From Mycobacterium sp. E796 (lineage in GTDB: Bacteria > Actinomycetota > Actinomycetes > Mycobacteriales > Mycobacteriaceae), in NCBI RefSeq assembly GCF_001672815.1, contig NZ_LZKK01000033.1, positions 1-64,000 of the forward strand: a DNA stretch of 64,000 bases, given 5' to 3'. This document shows, piece by piece, positions 8,233 through 17,193 of the stretch; position 1 is the stretch's first letter; every line of letters begins with the position of its first letter. Below the pieces are notes generated by a model. The model did no database searches. It was not told the origin of the DNA and was given only the letters and a program-made list of their open reading frames with translations. The translations under genes and the position numbers were made by a program.

Positions 8233-10633
8233 CCTTAGAGGGCACAGCGGGTGCCGGGGCCGCGGCCTTGGCCGGCTCCGGCTCGGCCTTGGCCGGCGCG
8301 GGTTCCTCTGCCTTGGCGGGCGCCTCGGCGGGCGCGGCTGGCGCCGCGGCCTTGGGCGCCGCGGCCGCCCGCTTCTCGGCCTCCTTCGCGGCCGTGCCCT
8401 TCTCGGGCAGCGTCGCCTTGTCGTACTCGATCGACCCGAGCAGAACCTGGGCCACGTCGAGCACCTCGACGCCGCTGCGGCCGGCCTCGTCCTGCCGGTC
8501 GTTGACGCCGTCGGTGACCATCACCCGGCAGAACGGGCAGCCGGTCGCGATGGTGGCCGCGCCCGTCCCCAGCGCCTCGTCGACGCGCTCGTGATTGATC
8601 CGCTTGCCGATGTGCTCTTCCATCCACATACGCGCACCGCCGGCGCCGCAGCAGAAGCTGCGCTCGGCGTGCCTCGGCATTTCGGTGAGGGTGGCGCCCG
8701 CCGCGCCGATTAGCTCGCGCGGGGCCTCGTACACCTTGTTGTGCCGGCCCAAATAACACGGGTCGTGGTACGTGATCTCCTGGGAGACGGACGTAACCGG
8801 CACCAGCTTCTTGTCCCGCACCAGCCGGTTGAGCAGCTGCGTGTGGTGCAACACGGTGTAGTTGGAGCCCAGCTGCCGGTACTCCTTGCCCAGCGTGTTG
8901 AAGCAGTGCGGGCAGGTGACCACGACCTTGCGGTCGACGGTCTCCACGCCCTCGAACAGCCCGTCCAGGGTCTCGACGGCCTGGGCGGCCAGCTGCTGGA
9001 ACAGGAACTCGTTGCCTGACCGGCGCGCGGAGTCGCCGTTGCACGTTTCGCCCGTTCCCAGCACCAGGTACTTAACGCCCGCGACGGCCAGCAGCTCGGC
9101 GACGGCCTTGGTGGTCTTCTTCGCCTTGTCGTCGTACGCGCCGGCGCAGCCCACCCAGAACAGATACTCGTAACCGTCGAAGCTGTCGACGTCCTCGCCG
9201 TACACCGGGACGTCGAAGTCGACCTCGTCGATCCAGTTGGTCCGGTCGGAGGCGTTCTGGCCCCACGGATTGGCTTTGGTCTCAAGGTTTTTGAACAGCA
9301 CCGACAGCTCGGAGGGGAACTCCGACTCCATCATCACCTGGTAGCGGCGCATGTCGACGATGTGGTCGACGTGCTCGATGTCCACCGGGCACTGCTCGAC
9401 GCAGGCGCCGCATGTCACGCAGGACCAGAGCACGTCGGGGTCGATGACACCGCCCTGCTCGGCGGTGCCGACCAGCGGGCGGGTCGCCTGCTCCGGACCC
9501 GAGCCCATCACGCGGCCGAAGCCCGACTCGGGGACGTGATGCTCCTCGGCGTGCTTCTCACCGCTCAGGTTCTCGCCGACCCCGCCCTCCGGGGTGTTCT
9601 CGAGCGGAGTCTCCTTGTCCCCCAGGATGTATGGCGCCTTGGCCATCCAATGGTCGCGCAGGTCCATGATGACGAGCTTGGGCGACAGCGGCTTTCCGGT
9701 GTTCCAGGCCGGACACTGCGACTGACAGCGCCCACACTCGGTACAGGTGGCGAAGTCGAGCATGCCCTTCCAGGTGAAGTCCTCGATCTTGCCCCGGCCG
9801 AATTGCGCGTCGTCAGGCGGGTTTTCGAAGTCGATCGGCTTGCCGTCGGACTCGATAGGCAGCAGCGGGCCCAGCCCGTCGGGCAGGCGCTTGAAGATGA
9901 CGTTGATTGGCGCCAGGAAGATGTGTAAGTGCTTGGAGTGCAACACGATCAGCAGGAAGGCCAGCATGACGCCGATGTGCAGCATAAGGGCGACGGTCTC
10001 GACGATCTCATTGGTGTTGTGCCCCAACGGCCGCAGCAGCGAGCCCATGAAGTGGCTGAAGAAAGCGCCGCGGCCGTACGGGAATTCGTCGCCGAGCGCA
10101 TTCACCGAGGCCCCGCGGAAGATGGCGTACGTCCAGATGACGTTGAAGATCATGAACAGGATCAGCCAGGCGCCGCCGGTGTGTGAGCCGTAGAAGCGGG
10201 ACTGGCGGCCGTACTCTCTCGGCTCGGTGCGCAGCCGGATGATCGCGAAGGTCACGATGCCGGTCAGCACCGCCAGCGCGAAGAAGTCCTGCAACGCGCC
10301 CAGCGCGTCCCAGCGGCCGATGATCGGGATGTGGAAGTTCGGCTGGAACAGCACGCCGTAGGCCTCGATGTAGACCGTCAGCAGGATGAAGAATCCCCAC
10401 ATGGTGAAGAAGTGCGCCAGACCGGGCAGCGACCACTTCAGCAGCTTGCGCTGCCCGAACACCTCGGTGAGTTCCGTCCAGATTCGGTCGCCCACGTGGT
10501 CGGCGCGCCCGCTGGCCGGCTGGCCGGACATGATCAGCTTGTTCAGCCACAGGACGCGGCGCACAGCGAAAGCGCCCACCACCACGGTCATGCCCAGTCC
10601 GAGTATCAGTCTGATGAGCGTTTGCGTGGTCAC
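7727..10633 (-). CDS. Membrane Fe-S heterodisulfide-reductase-like oxidoreductase (Rv0338c type)
   Basis: The product has about 968 residues from the GTG at 10633, which has GGGGAGA at good spacing; a TTG 15 bp upstream is less likely. The N-terminal 255 residues hold several membrane helices (NarI/HdrE-like). Two 4Fe-4S motifs follow, CTECGRCQSQCP at 297-308 and CVTCGACVEQCP at 405-416. Two CCG (cysteine-rich, HdrB/GlpC-like) domains come next, with WVGCAG near 495 and DPCYLGRH then FCCGAGG near 625-665. It should pass electrons between the membrane and a cytoplasmic partner; the physiological donor and acceptor are unknown. The last 220 residues are an Ala/Pro/Lys-rich tail with four KGLG-type repeats. 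Confidence 0.93.
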   Translation of the reverse strand: MTTQTLIRLILGLGMTVVVGAFAVRRVLWLNKLIMSGQPASGRADHVGDRIWTELTEVFGQRKLLKWSLPGLAHFFTMWGFFILLTVYIEAYGVLFQPNFHIPIIGRWDALGALQDFFALAVLTGIVTFAIIRLRTEPREYGRQSRFYGSHTGGAWLILFMIFNVIWTYAIFRGASVNALGDEFPYGRGAFFSHFMGSLLRPLGHNTNEIVETVALMLHIGVMLAFLLIVLHSKHLHIFLAPINVIFKRLPDGLGPLLPIESDGKPIDFENPPDDAQFGRGKIEDFTWKGMLDFATCTECGRCQSQCPAWNTGKPLSPKLVIMDLRDHWMAKAPYILGDKETPLENTPEGGVGENLSGEKHAEEHHVPESGFGRVMGSGPEQATRPLVGTAEQGGVIDPDVLWSCVTCGACVEQCPVDIEHVDHIVDMRRYQVMMESEFPSELSVLFKNLETKANPWGQNASDRTNWIDEVDFDVPVYGEDVDSFDGYEYLFWVGCAGAYDDKAKKTTKAVAELLAVAGVKYLVLGTGETCNGDSARRSGNEFLFQQLAAQAVETLDGLFEGVETVDRKVVVTCPHCFNTLGKEYRQLGSNYTVLHHTQLLNRLVRDKKLVPVTSVSQEITYHDPCYLGRHNKVYEAPRELIGAAGATLTEMPRHAERSFCCGAGGARMWMEEHIGKRINHERVDEALGTGAATIATGCPFCRVMVTDGVNDRQDEAGRSGVEVLDVAQVLLGSIEYDKATLPEKGTAAKEAEKRAAAAPKAAAPAAPAEAPAKAEEPAPAKAEPEPAKAAAPAPAVPSKGLGIAGGAKRPGAKKAAPAAKAPSAADAPAAQPAAPAAPAKGLGLAAGAKRPGAKKSAAPAAPAAKAPSAADAPAAQPAAPAEEAKAPAAPAAPVKGLGIAAGAKRPGAKKATAPAKATEAPAEQPDAKAEPEQKAEPSVQPDGDAAKPETPVKGLGIARGARPPGKR

Positions 10634-10756
10634 AGAAGGTCTCCCCAATTCCTAGTTTGTTGCCTACCGAGGCTTTGCTCATAGTGACATCTGGGTAGGT
10701 TTCGGTGCGAGATAGGCTGCCCTAAGTCGCCGCTCGGCGGCGCCCGTGGCCTGCGG

Positions 10757-12403
10757 CTAACGCCCGAACGGCGGTTGCGGCAGGGGCAGTGGCAGCGGCC
10801 GTTGTCGCGTGGTCGTCGGCGCCGCGGTGGTGGTCGCCTGCGACGTCGTGGTCGGCTGGGCACTCGTGGTCGTCGGCGCCGCCGTTGTGGTCGTGGGCGG
10901 CGGACTGCTGGTCGTGGTCGTCGACGGAGGCTCGGTCGATGACGACGACGGCGGTGGCGGCGGGGGCGGAAGCACCGTCACGGTGGTGGTGCCGTTCGGC
11001 TCCGTGATCGTTTCCGTCTGCGATGTTTGCGGCGGCGCTTGTTCGGTCGGCGGGGTGTTGTTGGTCGGGGTGGTTTTCGGGTGGCCCAGGGTCAGCGCCA
11101 ACACCACCGCGAGCAGCACGGCCGCGGCCGCGCCGACGACGCTCAACACCAGCGCGGTGCGCTTGTACCACGGCAGCGTCGCGCTCGCGGCGGCGAGGCG
11201 GCCGCTGTCCGTGTCACCCGATCTCGTTGGCTCCCGGCCATATTCGCCGGTCATGTCTGGGCCGACATAGGGCACCGGCTCGGCGGCGTCGTCATCGTCC
11301 GCCGACCACGCCAGGGCGGGGCCGCCGTCGACGACCTTGGCGGTCTGGACCAATTCGGTCGGGTTCTCGACGACGGGGCTGGCGGCGGTCGCTACGCCCG
11401 CCGCGGCCTGCTGCTGGCCCAGCACCGCCGCGCCGACGGCGGCGGCGAGCGCGGGCTGCGGCGCGGTGTGGATCGGCACCCGCAGCCGCTCCGAGAGGCG
11501 GGCGGCGACCAACGGTATGCTGGCGCCCCCGCCGACGGCCGCCACGGCCGCCAGGTCGGATCGCTCAATCCCGTTGCGCTGCAACGTGTCTTCCACGGTG
11601 CCTATGAATCCGTCCAGCGGTTGCGAGATGAGTTGCTCGAGTTCGGCGCGGGTAAGCCGGACGTCGTCACCGGCAGCATCGGTGCGCGACAGCTGCTCCT
11701 TGACCCGGCGGCATTCGGCGAGCTGGCGGGCCTGCGCGCCGATTCGGGCGGTGCTGGCCAGGTCGGTGCTGGTGGCGTCGGAACCACCCGACCGCACGTA
11801 ATCGAGGATGAGTTGGTCGATCCCGTCGCCGGAGAAGTCGGTGTAGCGCACCGACGGACCGATCTGGGCAAGGGTCGACCCGGCATTGATCAAGGTGACG
11901 CTGGTGCCGCTGGCGCCGAAATCGCACACGGCGACGACGCCGGCCGGGAATCCCGGCTGGGCGCGCAGCGTCGCGAGCGCGGCCGTGGCGTCGGAGATCA
12001 GGGCCGGCGCCACACCGCCGCGGGTCAGGTCCGGCTGGGCGAAAAACTCGTCGCGCAGCGCGGTGGTCTGCGCCTCCGACCAGTAGGCGGGCACCGCGAC
12101 GGTGACGGGCGTGCCGTAGCCCACCGTTCGCGCCATGGCCTCGATCGCCTCGACCGTCAGCACCTCGCCGAGGTACTTCGTCCCGTCGGCCGCCACCAGC
12201 GGGGCGCGGTCCCCGACCCGCTCGACGAACCCGCGCAGCACCAGACCCGGCTCGGAGAGGTTCGGGTTTTCCTCCGGCAGGCCGATTTCGGTGGGCCGGT
12301 GCTCGAACAGCGTCAAGACCGAACTGCGGACCACCGGAGCGCTGCCCGAACGGACCGCCACCAGGTTGGCCGCCCCGATCGACAACCCGAGCGCCTCGCT
12401 CAT
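10757..12403 (-). CDS. Membrane-anchored Hsp70-like ATPase-fold protein
   Basis: This 548-residue protein has a shortened Hsp70/actin-type nucleotide-binding fold in its first 330 residues. Phosphate-1 is LSIGAANLVAV (7-17), phosphate-2 is CDFGASGTSVTLI (about 160-172), and the adenosine motif is AVGGGASIPLVAARLSE. There is no substrate-binding domain. Instead, an acidic linker leads to LPWYKR at 410-415, one membrane helix (416-440) and a Thr/Pro-rich tail of about 108 residues, predicted outside the membrane. The gene lies 10 bp downstream of a smaller protein with the same PWY-TM-Thr/Pro layout. Role unknown; a membrane-linked regulatory or envelope function is inference. Confidence 0.82.
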   Translation of the reverse strand: MSEALGLSIGAANLVAVRSGSAPVVRSSVLTLFEHRPTEIGLPEENPNLSEPGLVLRGFVERVGDRAPLVAADGTKYLGEVLTVEAIEAMARTVGYGTPVTVAVPAYWSEAQTTALRDEFFAQPDLTRGGVAPALISDATAALATLRAQPGFPAGVVAVCDFGASGTSVTLINAGSTLAQIGPSVRYTDFSGDGIDQLILDYVRSGGSDATSTDLASTARIGAQARQLAECRRVKEQLSRTDAAGDDVRLTRAELEQLISQPLDGFIGTVEDTLQRNGIERSDLAAVAAVGGGASIPLVAARLSERLRVPIHTAPQPALAAAVGAAVLGQQQAAAGVATAASPVVENPTELVQTAKVVDGGPALAWSADDDDAAEPVPYVGPDMTGEYGREPTRSGDTDSGRLAAASATLPWYKRTALVLSVVGAAAAVLLAVVLALTLGHPKTTPTNNTPPTEQAPPQTSQTETITEPNGTTTVTVLPPPPPPPSSSSTEPPSTTTTSSPPPTTTTAAPTTTSAQPTTTSQATTTAAPTTTRQRPLPLPLPQPPFGR

Positions 12404-12413
12404 CGCGCGGGCT

Positions 12414-12953
12414 TCACTGCGTAAGGCCCGGCGGCAGCGTGACCACGGGTCCGTCGGGAATGGTGATCACCGACGGCAGCTGGGGCATGTGGTGCCGGTG
12501 CGTCGGCTGTTGCTGGGTCGGCTGGCGCGTGGGCTGCTGGGTCGGCTGCTGTGCGGGCGGCTCGACCGCGCTGCTGGTGGGCGGGGGCGCCGACGATTCG
12601 GTGGTCGTCGGCGTCATCGACGTCGTGGTGGTGGTCGTCGTCGGGGTGGTGCTGCTCGTGGTGCTCGGGCCGGGGCTGGTGCCCTGGCCACCCTGGATGA
12701 GCTCCATCAGCCCGTAGACGATCAGCGCGAGCAGGATCAGGACGGCGACGATCCAGGCGATGATCCCGGCGGGTTTGCGGTACCACGGGGTGGGCTCGGG
12801 TTCCCGGTCGAAGGGATCGGGCGTCTCGGGTTGCTCCGACTGGTCGGGTCCGGCTGGAGGTTCGCCCGACGGCGGGGGCCCGCCCAGCGCGCCGTAGTCC
12901 GCATACTGCGTCCGCTGGTTGTGGAAGTCGTCCGGTGGGCCGTTGGATGCCAC
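12414..12953 (-). CDS. Single-pass membrane protein with Thr/Pro/Gln-rich tail
   Basis: The 179-residue product starts at a GTG. A Pro-rich cytoplasmic head (1-54) precedes PWYRK (56-60), a strong membrane helix (about 62-84) and a Thr/Ser-rich then Gln/Pro-rich tail containing repeated QPTQ units. No catalytic motif is seen. The layout copies the C-terminal end of the Hsp70-like protein encoded 10 bp downstream, and the two are almost certainly one operon. The tail may be O-mannosylated, as Thr/Pro-rich mycobacterial segments often are; that is inference. Confidence 0.8.
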   Translation of the reverse strand: MASNGPPDDFHNQRTQYADYGALGGPPPSGEPPAGPDQSEQPETPDPFDREPEPTPWYRKPAGIIAWIVAVLILLALIVYGLMELIQGGQGTSPGPSTTSSTTPTTTTTTTSMTPTTTESSAPPPTSSAVEPPAQQPTQQPTRQPTQQQPTHRHHMPQLPSVITIPDGPVVTLPPGLTQ

Positions 12954-13020
12954 GGAACCGATGTTACTGACGCTGCCCGCCAGGCCGCTGCGGCCGTTCG
13001 TATGGGGGCCATCACGACGT

Positions 13021-14208
13021 TCAGTCGGCGGCGGCGGGCGTGGTCACCTGTGCCCTGGTGCCACCGCCGACCGTCGAGATGACCTTCATCGATCCGCCCA
13101 TTGCATCGATACGGACCGCCAGCGACGCGAGTCCGATGTGCCCTTGGGCCACACATCGATCCAGGATGGCCGGATCGAACCCGATTCCGTCGTCGACCAC
13201 ACTCAGCGTTATGGCGTCGGCCTTCTGGGCGAGGCGAACCCGCACGGTGCTCGCCTGCGCATGCTTGTACACGTTGGCCAGCAATTCGCGGGCCGCCCGG
13301 TACAACAGGGACTGCGACCGTGGCCGACCAACCTCCTCGAGGTCGGCTTCCACCGCGAAGCTGTCGCGGAGCTCGTAGGCGCGAATCAGCTCGCGCAGCG
13401 CGGCGGTGAGACCCACCTCGGTGAGCACCTGGGGATGTAGCGCGGTGACGGTGCTCCGCAGCCGGGTTGCCGTGTTCTGGATCGCCTGATGCGCAGCATC
13501 CAGTCCGGGATCGTCGTGCCGTTCGCGGACTTCGTCGAGTTCGAGGCGCGCCGCCAACAGATCCTGCAGCGGCCCGTCGTGCAGGTTTTCGGCCAGCAAT
13601 CGGGCGTTGCGCTCGTCGGCGCGCATCGCCTCCGAGACAAGCGTGCGGCGCATTTCGAGTAGCGCGGCCACGCGCGCCGCAGCGCGGGTCAGGAAATAGC
13701 ACAGGGCGGTCATCGCGGCCGCCAACCACAGCAGCAATCCAAAGTGGGTGTACACCAGGCTTGGCAGCTCAACCGTGTCATCTCGCTTTGAGTAGACGAT
13801 CCACACACCGAGATATCCGACGGCAGTAGCGATTCCGACCACGGCCGCCAACGCGGGACGGTCCTGGAACGCCACCGAGATCGGCAGCAGGAAGAACACC
13901 GGCAGCAACGCCACCGTGGCTCCGCCCGATACCACGCACAACGCCACCACGGTTAGCACGTCGATTCCCGTCGAGACCCAACCGGCCCACGGCGGCACCG
14001 GGCCGCGCAGCACCACCACCACCCAAACCAGTGCGGCGACGCTGTAGGTGCCGAGTATCACCGCGTAAGCCACCGGCAACCAGTGCTCGACTTCCCACAC
14101 CGAGACCAGCAAGACGATCAAGCCGATCAGCGGCAAGCGCAGCAGCGCCGACAAGCGGACGGGCTCGGCCGCGATGAAGTCGATGAGTCGAGCCAGGGGG
14201 CGGCCCAT
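13021..14208 (-). CDS. Sensor histidine kinase (NarL-system type)
   Basis: The 395-residue product has about five or six membrane helices in its first 175 residues and no large sensor domain. A HisKA_3 dimerisation box follows, with the phospho-acceptor H210 in ENLHDGPLQDLL. The HATPase domain carries ELLANVYKHA and VDDGIGFD near the C-terminus. Its ATG overlaps the stop of the upstream response regulator gene (TAATG), so translation is coupled. The stimulus is unknown; the membrane-embedded input suggests an envelope or respiratory signal. Confidence 0.93.
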   Translation of the reverse strand: MGRPLARLIDFIAAEPVRLSALLRLPLIGLIVLLVSVWEVEHWLPVAYAVILGTYSVAALVWVVVVLRGPVPPWAGWVSTGIDVLTVVALCVVSGGATVALLPVFFLLPISVAFQDRPALAAVVGIATAVGYLGVWIVYSKRDDTVELPSLVYTHFGLLLWLAAAMTALCYFLTRAAARVAALLEMRRTLVSEAMRADERNARLLAENLHDGPLQDLLAARLELDEVRERHDDPGLDAAHQAIQNTATRLRSTVTALHPQVLTEVGLTAALRELIRAYELRDSFAVEADLEEVGRPRSQSLLYRAARELLANVYKHAQASTVRVRLAQKADAITLSVVDDGIGFDPAILDRCVAQGHIGLASLAVRIDAMGGSMKVISTVGGGTRAQVTTPAAAD

Positions 14209-14876
14209 TATTCGAGCAGCCCGCGCCGCATGGCCGCCGCGACGGCCGCAGCGCGATCACCGACGCCGAGTTTCTCGTACAACCGCTGCACGTGGGTCTT
14301 CACGGTGGACGGCGCCAGGTAGAGTTCCGCGGCGATCGCGGGAATGCTGCGACCCTGGGCGATGAAATCGAGCACCTCGCGCTCGCGGGGGCTGAGCACC
14401 GGTGGCTGGGCTTCACCGCGGCGGCGGATCTCCCCCGCCAGGCCGGCGGCAAGGGCCGCCGGGACGACGTCGCGGCCCTTCGCGCAGTCGAGCACGCCCT
14501 TGACGATCTCGGTCTTGGTCGATTCCTTGGGCAGGAATCCCGCGGCGCCCTCCGCTAGGGCCTGAAAGACGATCGCCGACTCATCGTGCGCCGACAGCAG
14601 CAACACTCGCGTAGGCAAGTTGTCGTCCCGCACCGCGGCCGCGACCTTTGCACCGTCCATGCCGGGCATCCGGTAGTCCAGCAGCGCGACGTGGGGCAGA
14701 TGGGTCCTGATCAGAGCCAAGGCAGCGAGGCCGTCGCCGGCTTCGGCGACCACATCCACTTCACCGCTCGACGTCAGCGCGCGCACAACGCCGTCGCGGA
14801 ACAGCGGGTGGTCTTCGCCCACGACCACGCGCACTTTCTCGGTCGTTGCCCGGCCGACCATGCCGATTAGTTTCAC
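14208..14876 (-). CDS. NarL/LuxR-family response regulator
   Basis: The product has 222 residues from the GTG at 14876, which has AAGGG upstream; an ATG at 14861 is possible. The receiver domain has the acidic pair ED at 21-22, the phosphorylation site D67 in LLDYRMPGMDG, and a conserved lysine in FLPKES. The LuxR-type HTH lies near 160-210 (LSPREREVLDFIAQG, STVKTHVQRLYEKL). It is coupled to the histidine kinase gene downstream by a one-base TAATG overlap. The promoter region is shared with the divergent WhiB4-like gene about 185 bp away, which is a plausible target. Confidence 0.95.
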   Translation of the reverse strand: MKLIGMVGRATTEKVRVVVGEDHPLFRDGVVRALTSSGEVDVVAEAGDGLAALALIRTHLPHVALLDYRMPGMDGAKVAAAVRDDNLPTRVLLLSAHDESAIVFQALAEGAAGFLPKESTKTEIVKGVLDCAKGRDVVPAALAAGLAGEIRRRGEAQPPVLSPREREVLDFIAQGRSIPAIAAELYLAPSTVKTHVQRLYEKLGVGDRAAAVAAAMRRGLLE

Positions 14877-15061
14877 ACAGCCCTTGCCGCCGCTTCCCCC
14901 AATCGGGGGACGTGTAATTCATCCCGCGCGCCGACTGGTCGCCGGACAGACACCGCGAGGCCGCGCCGGGATAGTCATTTGTCGGGCTCGCGACCACCCC
15001 GGAGAAATCGTCGTGGGCCCGACGCCGGTGGGGGGCCATCGAGCGCACAGGAGTGTCCAGC

Positions 15062-15385
15062 ATGGATGCAACCACCGCCCACAGCGGCCGGGCGGCCGAA
15101 CCGGACGATCCCCGCATCGCGTGGGTGTCGAAGGCGTTGTGCCGCGCCACCGATCCCGACGAACTTTTCGTTCGCGGGGCGGCACAGAAGAAGGCAGCCG
15201 CCATCTGCCGGCATTGTCCCGTGGTTGCCGAGTGCCTTGCCGACGCCCTCGACAACCATATGGAGTTCGGTGTGTGGGGCGGCATGACGGAGCGCCAGCG
15301 ACGGGCGTTGCTCAAGCAGCACCCAGAGGTGGGTTCCTGGTCGGAGTTCCTCGCGGCCCGGCTCAAGCGCCGCAAGACCGGTTAG
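15062..15385 (+). CDS. WhiB4-like iron-sulfur regulator
   Basis: The product has 107 residues from the ATG at 15062, chosen because AGGAG lies 9 nt upstream; a GTG at 15053 directly abuts that site. Four cysteines in C-x21-C-x2-C-x5-C spacing (27, 49, 52, 58) would hold a 4Fe-4S cluster, followed by the GVWGG turn and a basic C-terminus. The run AWVSKALCR-TDPDELFVRGAAQ is characteristic of WhiB4, a redox-responsive regulator. It may be the WhiB4 orthologue or a second copy. It is divergent from a two-component system and overlaps the PPE-lipase gene by 4 bp at its 3' end. Confidence 0.93.
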   Translation: MDATTAHSGRAAEPDDPRIAWVSKALCRATDPDELFVRGAAQKKAAAICRHCPVVAECLADALDNHMEFGVWGGMTERQRRALLKQHPEVGSWSEFLAARLKRRKTG

Positions 15386-16974
15386 GCGATACCGAGTTCG
15401 TGATCGATCTGCGCCCAGTACTGCGGGCCGTCCGGAGTGAGGATGACCCAGTCGTGAATTTCGCCGTTGCCCAGCACGAAGTTGAACGGGGCTGGCGCCA
15501 GGGCGGCGTTGTGCTGCAGCACGAGCACGTCCGGGGAGAGCGAATCCAGGTTGCCGGAATAGACGTACGTCGGCGGGAGTCCGGCGAGGTTCCCGTATAG
15601 CGGACTCACCTCGGGGTTGGTGGTGGAAAGACCGCCCGCCCACTCCTTGCCGATCTGAATTCCCGGCGCGACGGGCAGCAGGGGATCCTGGACGAACGCG
15701 ATGTTCGGGTTGCTGAACGTGACATCCAGCCACGGAGACAGCAGGACCATCGAGGTTGGCATAGCGGCATTCGGATTCTGGGCCAACGTGTATTCGAGGG
15801 CCGCAAGTGCCAGGTTGCCGCCGGCGGAGTCGCCGGTCACGCTGACATGTCCCGGGTGTGCGGCGACCTGCGAGTTGATGAAGCTGGCCATGTTGGGCAC
15901 CACCGTGCCGGCCGTGCCGCCCTGCTGCAGCAGCGGGTAAATCGGCACCTCGATGGTCGCGCCGGTCTGATAGGCCATCACCGTGTAGTCGAGCCAGTGG
16001 AAGATCGACGGCGCGAAGATGAACGCGCCACCATGAATGGCCACCACGTAGTTACCGTTCGGGTGAGCCGGGGTGATCTCAACGACGCGCATCCCGGTGG
16101 GTGTGGTGGTTTGGTGCACCGTTTCTCCGAGCAGCAACGGCAGCAACCGCGGCGGGGTGTTGGACAGACCTATGCCGAGTAGCGGGTTATCGCCCGTGAA
16201 CAGCTGCAGGAACGGCGAATTCGGCGACGAAAGTTGAGCCTCGAGCCCGGGGAAGAAGCCCAGGAGGGGCTTGACCGGATACAGCGCGGCTTCTTCGAAC
16301 CGGGTGGCCAGCGACGGTCCGCCGGTGTAGGTCCCCGTCTGCGTCGCCGAGAAGGGCGGAGCGGCCGGCGCCCCGAATATGGTGCCGACGACGGTGTTGG
16401 CCACGTGATGGAATTCGCTTTCGACAGCTTGGACGAATTCACCGGGCAGGCTTTGTAGCGCTTGCTCCCACGAGCCCAACTGCGCGACCGTCGCCGACGC
16501 ACTGGCGTGATACCCGCCCATCGCGGCGACGTCCTGAGCCCACATCCGCTCGTAGTCGGCCTCGGCGGCCGCGATCGCGTGGGCGTTCTGACCGAACAGG
16601 TTCGAGATCACCAGCGACACCAATCGACCACGATTGGCCCCGATCACTGCCGGATCCACGATCGTCGCCAGCGCGGACTCATAGGCGGTGGCCGCCGCGC
16701 GGGCCTGGGCCGCCGACTGTTCGGCTTGGGCGGCCGCCCCGTCGAGCCACCTCACGTAGCGGGCCGCCGCGTCCGTCATCGATGCCGACGCGGGACCTTG
16801 CCAGGCCTGGCCGGCCAGGTCCGAGGTCAAGGAGTTGAACGCGGTGGCCGCCGAACTCAATTCGGAGCCGACGCCCTCCCAGGCAGCCGCCGCCTCCAAC
16901 ATCGGCCCCGGACCCGGTCCATCAAGCAGCAATACCGAATTGACCTCAGGCGGCCACGCCAAAAAGCTCACCAC
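15382..16974 (-). CDS. PPE-domain lipase (LipY-like, PPE type)
   Basis: The 530-residue product starts at a GTG with GAGGGGAG upstream. Residues 1-175 are a PPE domain (MVSFLAWPPEVNS, WQG near 58, NLFGQNAHAIAAAEADYERMW). A linker of about 110 residues leads to a hormone-sensitive-lipase-type alpha/beta hydrolase. That domain has the oxyanion motif HGGAF at 314-318, nucleophile S383 in GDSAGG, D477 in NLDSLSPD and H507 in GEIHDW. M. tuberculosis LipY carries a PE domain in this place and M. marinum LipY a PPE domain, both guiding ESX-5 export. Triacylglycerol or ester hydrolysis at the cell surface is expected. Confidence 0.9.
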   Translation of the reverse strand: MVSFLAWPPEVNSVLLLDGPGPGPMLEAAAAWEGVGSELSSAATAFNSLTSDLAGQAWQGPASASMTDAAARYVRWLDGAAAQAEQSAAQARAAATAYESALATIVDPAVIGANRGRLVSLVISNLFGQNAHAIAAAEADYERMWAQDVAAMGGYHASASATVAQLGSWEQALQSLPGEFVQAVESEFHHVANTVVGTIFGAPAAPPFSATQTGTYTGGPSLATRFEEAALYPVKPLLGFFPGLEAQLSSPNSPFLQLFTGDNPLLGIGLSNTPPRLLPLLLGETVHQTTTPTGMRVVEITPAHPNGNYVVAIHGGAFIFAPSIFHWLDYTVMAYQTGATIEVPIYPLLQQGGTAGTVVPNMASFINSQVAAHPGHVSVTGDSAGGNLALAALEYTLAQNPNAAMPTSMVLLSPWLDVTFSNPNIAFVQDPLLPVAPGIQIGKEWAGGLSTTNPEVSPLYGNLAGLPPTYVYSGNLDSLSPDVLVLQHNAALAPAPFNFVLGNGEIHDWVILTPDGPQYWAQIDHELGIA

Positions 16975-16983
16975 TGCTCCCCT

Positions 16984-16999
16984 CGATCAGCGCTGATCG
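16984..16999. promoter_or_regulatory. 16-bp perfect palindrome upstream of PPE-lipase
   Basis: CGATCAGCGCTGATCG reads identically on both strands and ends about 10 bp before the GTG of the PPE-lipase gene, next to its ribosome site. A protein bound here would block transcription or initiation. No matching regulator is evident in the immediate neighbourhood. Confidence 0.45.
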
Positions 17000-17193
17000 C
17001 ATTCCCCTTTCAGGAACGTACCGCATCGAGTCGGCCGGGAATCCTGGATTGCGGCGGCTTTATCCTCGGTGACCCCGGAGGCAAGTGTGTCGTGGCCATT
17101 CAGACTGTGCCGCTTGGCCAATGACGACGGTCGTGGCCCCGGGGCGGATTTCTTGGCGGAAAACTTGTCGTACCTGGCTGTGATGATGGGGTC

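Noticed and set aside
7652-8713. 353-residue plus-strand frame opposite the reductase tail
   Set aside because: It is Arg/Gly-rich shadow sequence created by the Ala/Pro/Lys repeat on the other strand.
10728-10742. CGCCGC/GCGGCG hairpin between the Fe-S reductase and Hsp70-like genes
   Set aside because: Six-bp GC stem without a T-run; such hairpins are common by chance in this base composition.
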